NCBI RefSeq assembly: GCF_001942255.1
Contig: NZ_MKKC01000094.1
Location: 1-38,125 of the forward strand
From: Nocardiopsis sp. CNR-923
Lineage (GTDB): Bacteria; Actinomycetota; Actinomycetes; Streptosporangiales; Streptosporangiaceae
Direction: 5' to 3'
DNA: 38,125 nt
The number at the start of each line of letters is the position of its first letter. Positions within the stretch are counted from its first letter, which is position 1. The notes beneath the pieces were generated by a model, which was not told the origin of the DNA, did not search any database, and saw only the letters and a list, made by a program, of their open reading frames with translations. This document shows, piece after piece, positions 36,708-38,125 of the stretch. Made by a program: the position numbers and the translations under genes.

Positions 36708-37250
36708 ATGCTACGAGGCGGCGAGGTCGGGCTCAGGGCCCGGCACGATGACGACATCCCGATCCTGCGGACCGAACTCTACGACGACGCGGTCACCCAC
36801 TCGCGGTCCCAGAGTGGGCCGTGGCGGCCGATCACTCCCGGTTCGAAGGACTCGCCGCTCACGGTGGACGACACGGATCAGAGCAACGTCCCGTTCTCCG
36901 TGGTGGAGCTGGACGGCGGCACACTCGTCGGCGCCGCGGTGCTGTGGGGCATCGACAGCCACAACCGGTCCGCGCACATCGGCCTGGGGCTGCGGCCCTG
37001 CGCGAGGGGCAGAGGCTATGGCACCGACGTGGTCGCGGTGCTGTGCCACTACGGTTTCGTCGTGCGCGGCCTGCAGCGGCTGCAGATCGAGACGCTGTCG
37101 GACAACGCCGCGATGCTGCGCTCGGCCGAACGCAACGGCTTCGTGCGCGAGGGCGTGCTGCGCTCCTCGGCCTGGGTCCTGGGCGGGTTCATGGACGAGG
37201 TGGTGCTCGGGCTCCTGGCTCGGGACTGGAATCCGGACTCCCCCCGCTGA
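36708..37250 (+). CDS. GNAT family N-acetyltransferase, RimJ/RimL type
   Basis: 180-residue acetyltransferase. The CoA loop is CARGRGYGTDVVAVLCHYGF; IDSHNRSAHIGLGL precedes it, and LQIETLSDNAAMLRSAERNG with FVREGVLRSSAWV gives the RimJ/RimL-like signature. Relatives acetylate N-termini of ribosomal proteins or small amines and antibiotics; the substrate is unknown. There is no ribosome site; the start is supported by a promoter positioned for leaderless transcription. A strong terminator follows. The frame is intact. Confidence 0.88.
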   Translation: MLRGGEVGLRARHDDDIPILRTELYDDAVTHSRSQSGPWRPITPGSKDSPLTVDDTDQSNVPFSVVELDGGTLVGAAVLWGIDSHNRSAHIGLGLRPCARGRGYGTDVVAVLCHYGFVVRGLQRLQIETLSDNAAMLRSAERNGFVREGVLRSSAWVLGGFMDEVVLGLLARDWNPDSPR

Positions 37251-37258
37251 ACCGCCGA

Positions 37259-37286
37259 CCGGACGGGGCGGCGCCGCCCCGTCCGG
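37259..37286 (+). terminator. Hairpin terminator after the RimJ/RimL-type gene
   Basis: Perfect 14-bp inverted repeat without spacer, arms 37259-37272 and 37273-37286, 8 bp beyond the stop. The stretch 37287-37464 up to the reductase gene holds no further gene. Confidence 0.65.
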
Positions 37287-37464
37287 GCCGTGGGTCCCGG
37301 CCTCCCCGCCGGCGGCGACGGGACCCCTGGGCGGTGAGGCGCGGTGCGGCGGGCGCACCGCCTTCGATCGGCTTCGAAGATTCTTCGTGGGGGTGTCGAT
37401 CGTGGGCGGCCCCGTTCGACCAATGGGTGAAGGCAGCACACTGAAGCAACTGAGGAGATCGAAA

Positions 37465-38031
37465 ATGCGCCCTCTGATCGTCACCGCGTTCGTGTCCGTC
37501 GACGGAGTGATGGAGGCCCCCGGCGGCGAGTCCGGGTACCGCAACTCCGGTTGGACGTTCAAGAGCGTCGAGATGGACCCGGCGGCCTACGAGATCAAGA
37601 TTCGCGAGCAGGAGGAGGCCACGGCGGTGCTCATGGGCCGTCGCAGCTACGAGGCGTTCGCGCCGGTCTGGCCGACGATGACGGAGGAGTTCGCCGGATA
37701 CAACGCCATGCCCCGGTACGTGGTCTCCACGACGCTGACCGAGGAGGACCAGCGCTGGCCCGCCACGATCCTGGGGTCGATCGACGCTGTCGCGGACCTG
37801 AAGAAGACCGAGGGCGGCCCGATCGCCGTCCACGGCAGCGCCACCCTGGGCAGGGCCCTCGCCGACGCCGGACTGGTCGACCGCTACCACCTGCTGGTGT
37901 TCCCGGTTCTGCTCGGCGCGGGCAAGCGGCTGTTCAGCGAGACCGACAAGGCCGCACAGAAGCTGAGGATCGTCGAGCACGAGGTGTACTCGAACGGCGT
38001 CCAGAAGCAGATCCTCGACGTCGTCCACTAG
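37465..38031 (+). CDS. Dihydrofolate reductase family protein (RibD C-terminal-like)
   Basis: 188-residue protein of the DHFR-like/RibD C-terminal reductase family: TAFVSVDGVMEAPGG at the start, LMGRRSYEAFAPVWP, YVVSTTLTE, the glycine-rich IAVHGSATLGRALADAGLVD and YHLLVFPVLLGAGKRLFSE. NAD(P)H-dependent reduction of a small substrate is likely; it is not the housekeeping DHFR. ATG 37465 has GAGGAG 7 nt upstream. The stop codon is directly followed by an insertion-sequence edge, which may have replaced the original downstream region. Confidence 0.9.
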   Translation: MRPLIVTAFVSVDGVMEAPGGESGYRNSGWTFKSVEMDPAAYEIKIREQEEATAVLMGRRSYEAFAPVWPTMTEEFAGYNAMPRYVVSTTLTEEDQRWPATILGSIDAVADLKKTEGGPIAVHGSATLGRALADAGLVDRYHLLVFPVLLGAGKRLFSETDKAAQKLRIVEHEVYSNGVQKQILDVVH

Positions 38032-38125
38032 GTCCTGTCTGGAGTTTGGATCACGAGTTCGGGAGATCGCCTGCGGGCCGGGCCCGGCTTTGATAGAGCA
38101 ATAGTCATGGCACGAGGCGATCTCA
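38032..38125 (+). mobile_element. Left edge of an IS5-type insertion sequence (cut by window end)
   Basis: From the TAG stop onward the sequence changes to GTCCTGTCTGGAGTTTGG, which resembles an IS terminal repeat as recalled, and a transposase-like start follows 75 bp later. The right half is outside the window, so neither the inverted repeat partner nor target duplication can be seen. Confidence 0.5.
38107..38125 (+). CDS. IS5-family-type transposase, N-terminal fragment
   Basis: ATG 38107 begins MARGDL, which matches the usual start of actinobacterial IS5-type transposases (MARGDLTD...). Only six codons are present before the window ends. Confidence 0.5.

Overview
The window is chromosomal DNA from a high-G+C actinomycete, most likely the Nocardiopsis/Streptomonospora side of the order. 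The evidence is almost exclusive G/C at codon third positions, frequent GTG starts, TANNNT -10 boxes 6-7 nt ahead of start codons (leaderless genes), a HAIR-type heat-shock element before lon, and actinobacterial families such as FxSxx-COOH peptide maturation, MocR regulators and SpoIIE phosphatases. The genus is an inference; no rRNA, tRNA or CRISPR array is visible.

Left end (1-5.3 kb): the main accessory system, part of an FxSxx-COOH RiPP locus. The tail of an upstream gene overlaps fxsT (NB-ARC/TPR protein). fxsT converges on a two-gene operon encoding the cyclophane-forming radical SAM/SPASM maturase FxsB and a separate HExxH peptide hydroxylase. The FxsA precursor is not found in the window. 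From 5.8 to 11.5 kb: an unknown 538-residue protein, a GNAT acetyltransferase, a lipoprotein, a PD-(D/E)XK-like protein with a cysteine cluster, and a DoxX protein behind a paired operator. From 11.5 to 18.7 kb: a helicase-associated-type protein, an SDR oxidoreductase, a 43-codon small gene, a flavin split-barrel protein divergent from a MocR/PdxR regulator across a perfect palindrome, a Na+/H+ antiporter and a histidine phosphatase.

From 18.9 to 24.6 kb: an unknown basic protein, a MatB-type malonyl-CoA synthetase, a decayed gene, YjbR, YchJ and MazG-like proteins, and a small membrane protein with a QAGSIG tail. From 24.8 to 30.3 kb: a CitA-like sensor fused to SpoIIE phosphatase and an anti-sigma-like kinase domain, then Lon. 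From 30.5 to 38.1 kb: a PucR/CdaR-type regulator divergent from an esterase, a two-gene IrtAB/YbtPQ-like ABC transporter, a small membrane protein, a RimJ/RimL-type acetyltransferase, a DHFR-like reductase, and the left edge of an IS5-type insertion sequence at the window end.

A striking technical feature: eight otherwise well-conserved genes each break reading frame once, and each spans a length equal to 3n+2, i.e. exactly one base missing, usually in a short G or C run. Coding quality is intact on both sides. This pattern points to systematic sequencing deletions rather than gene decay, so those genes are described as whole proteins with a restored frame.
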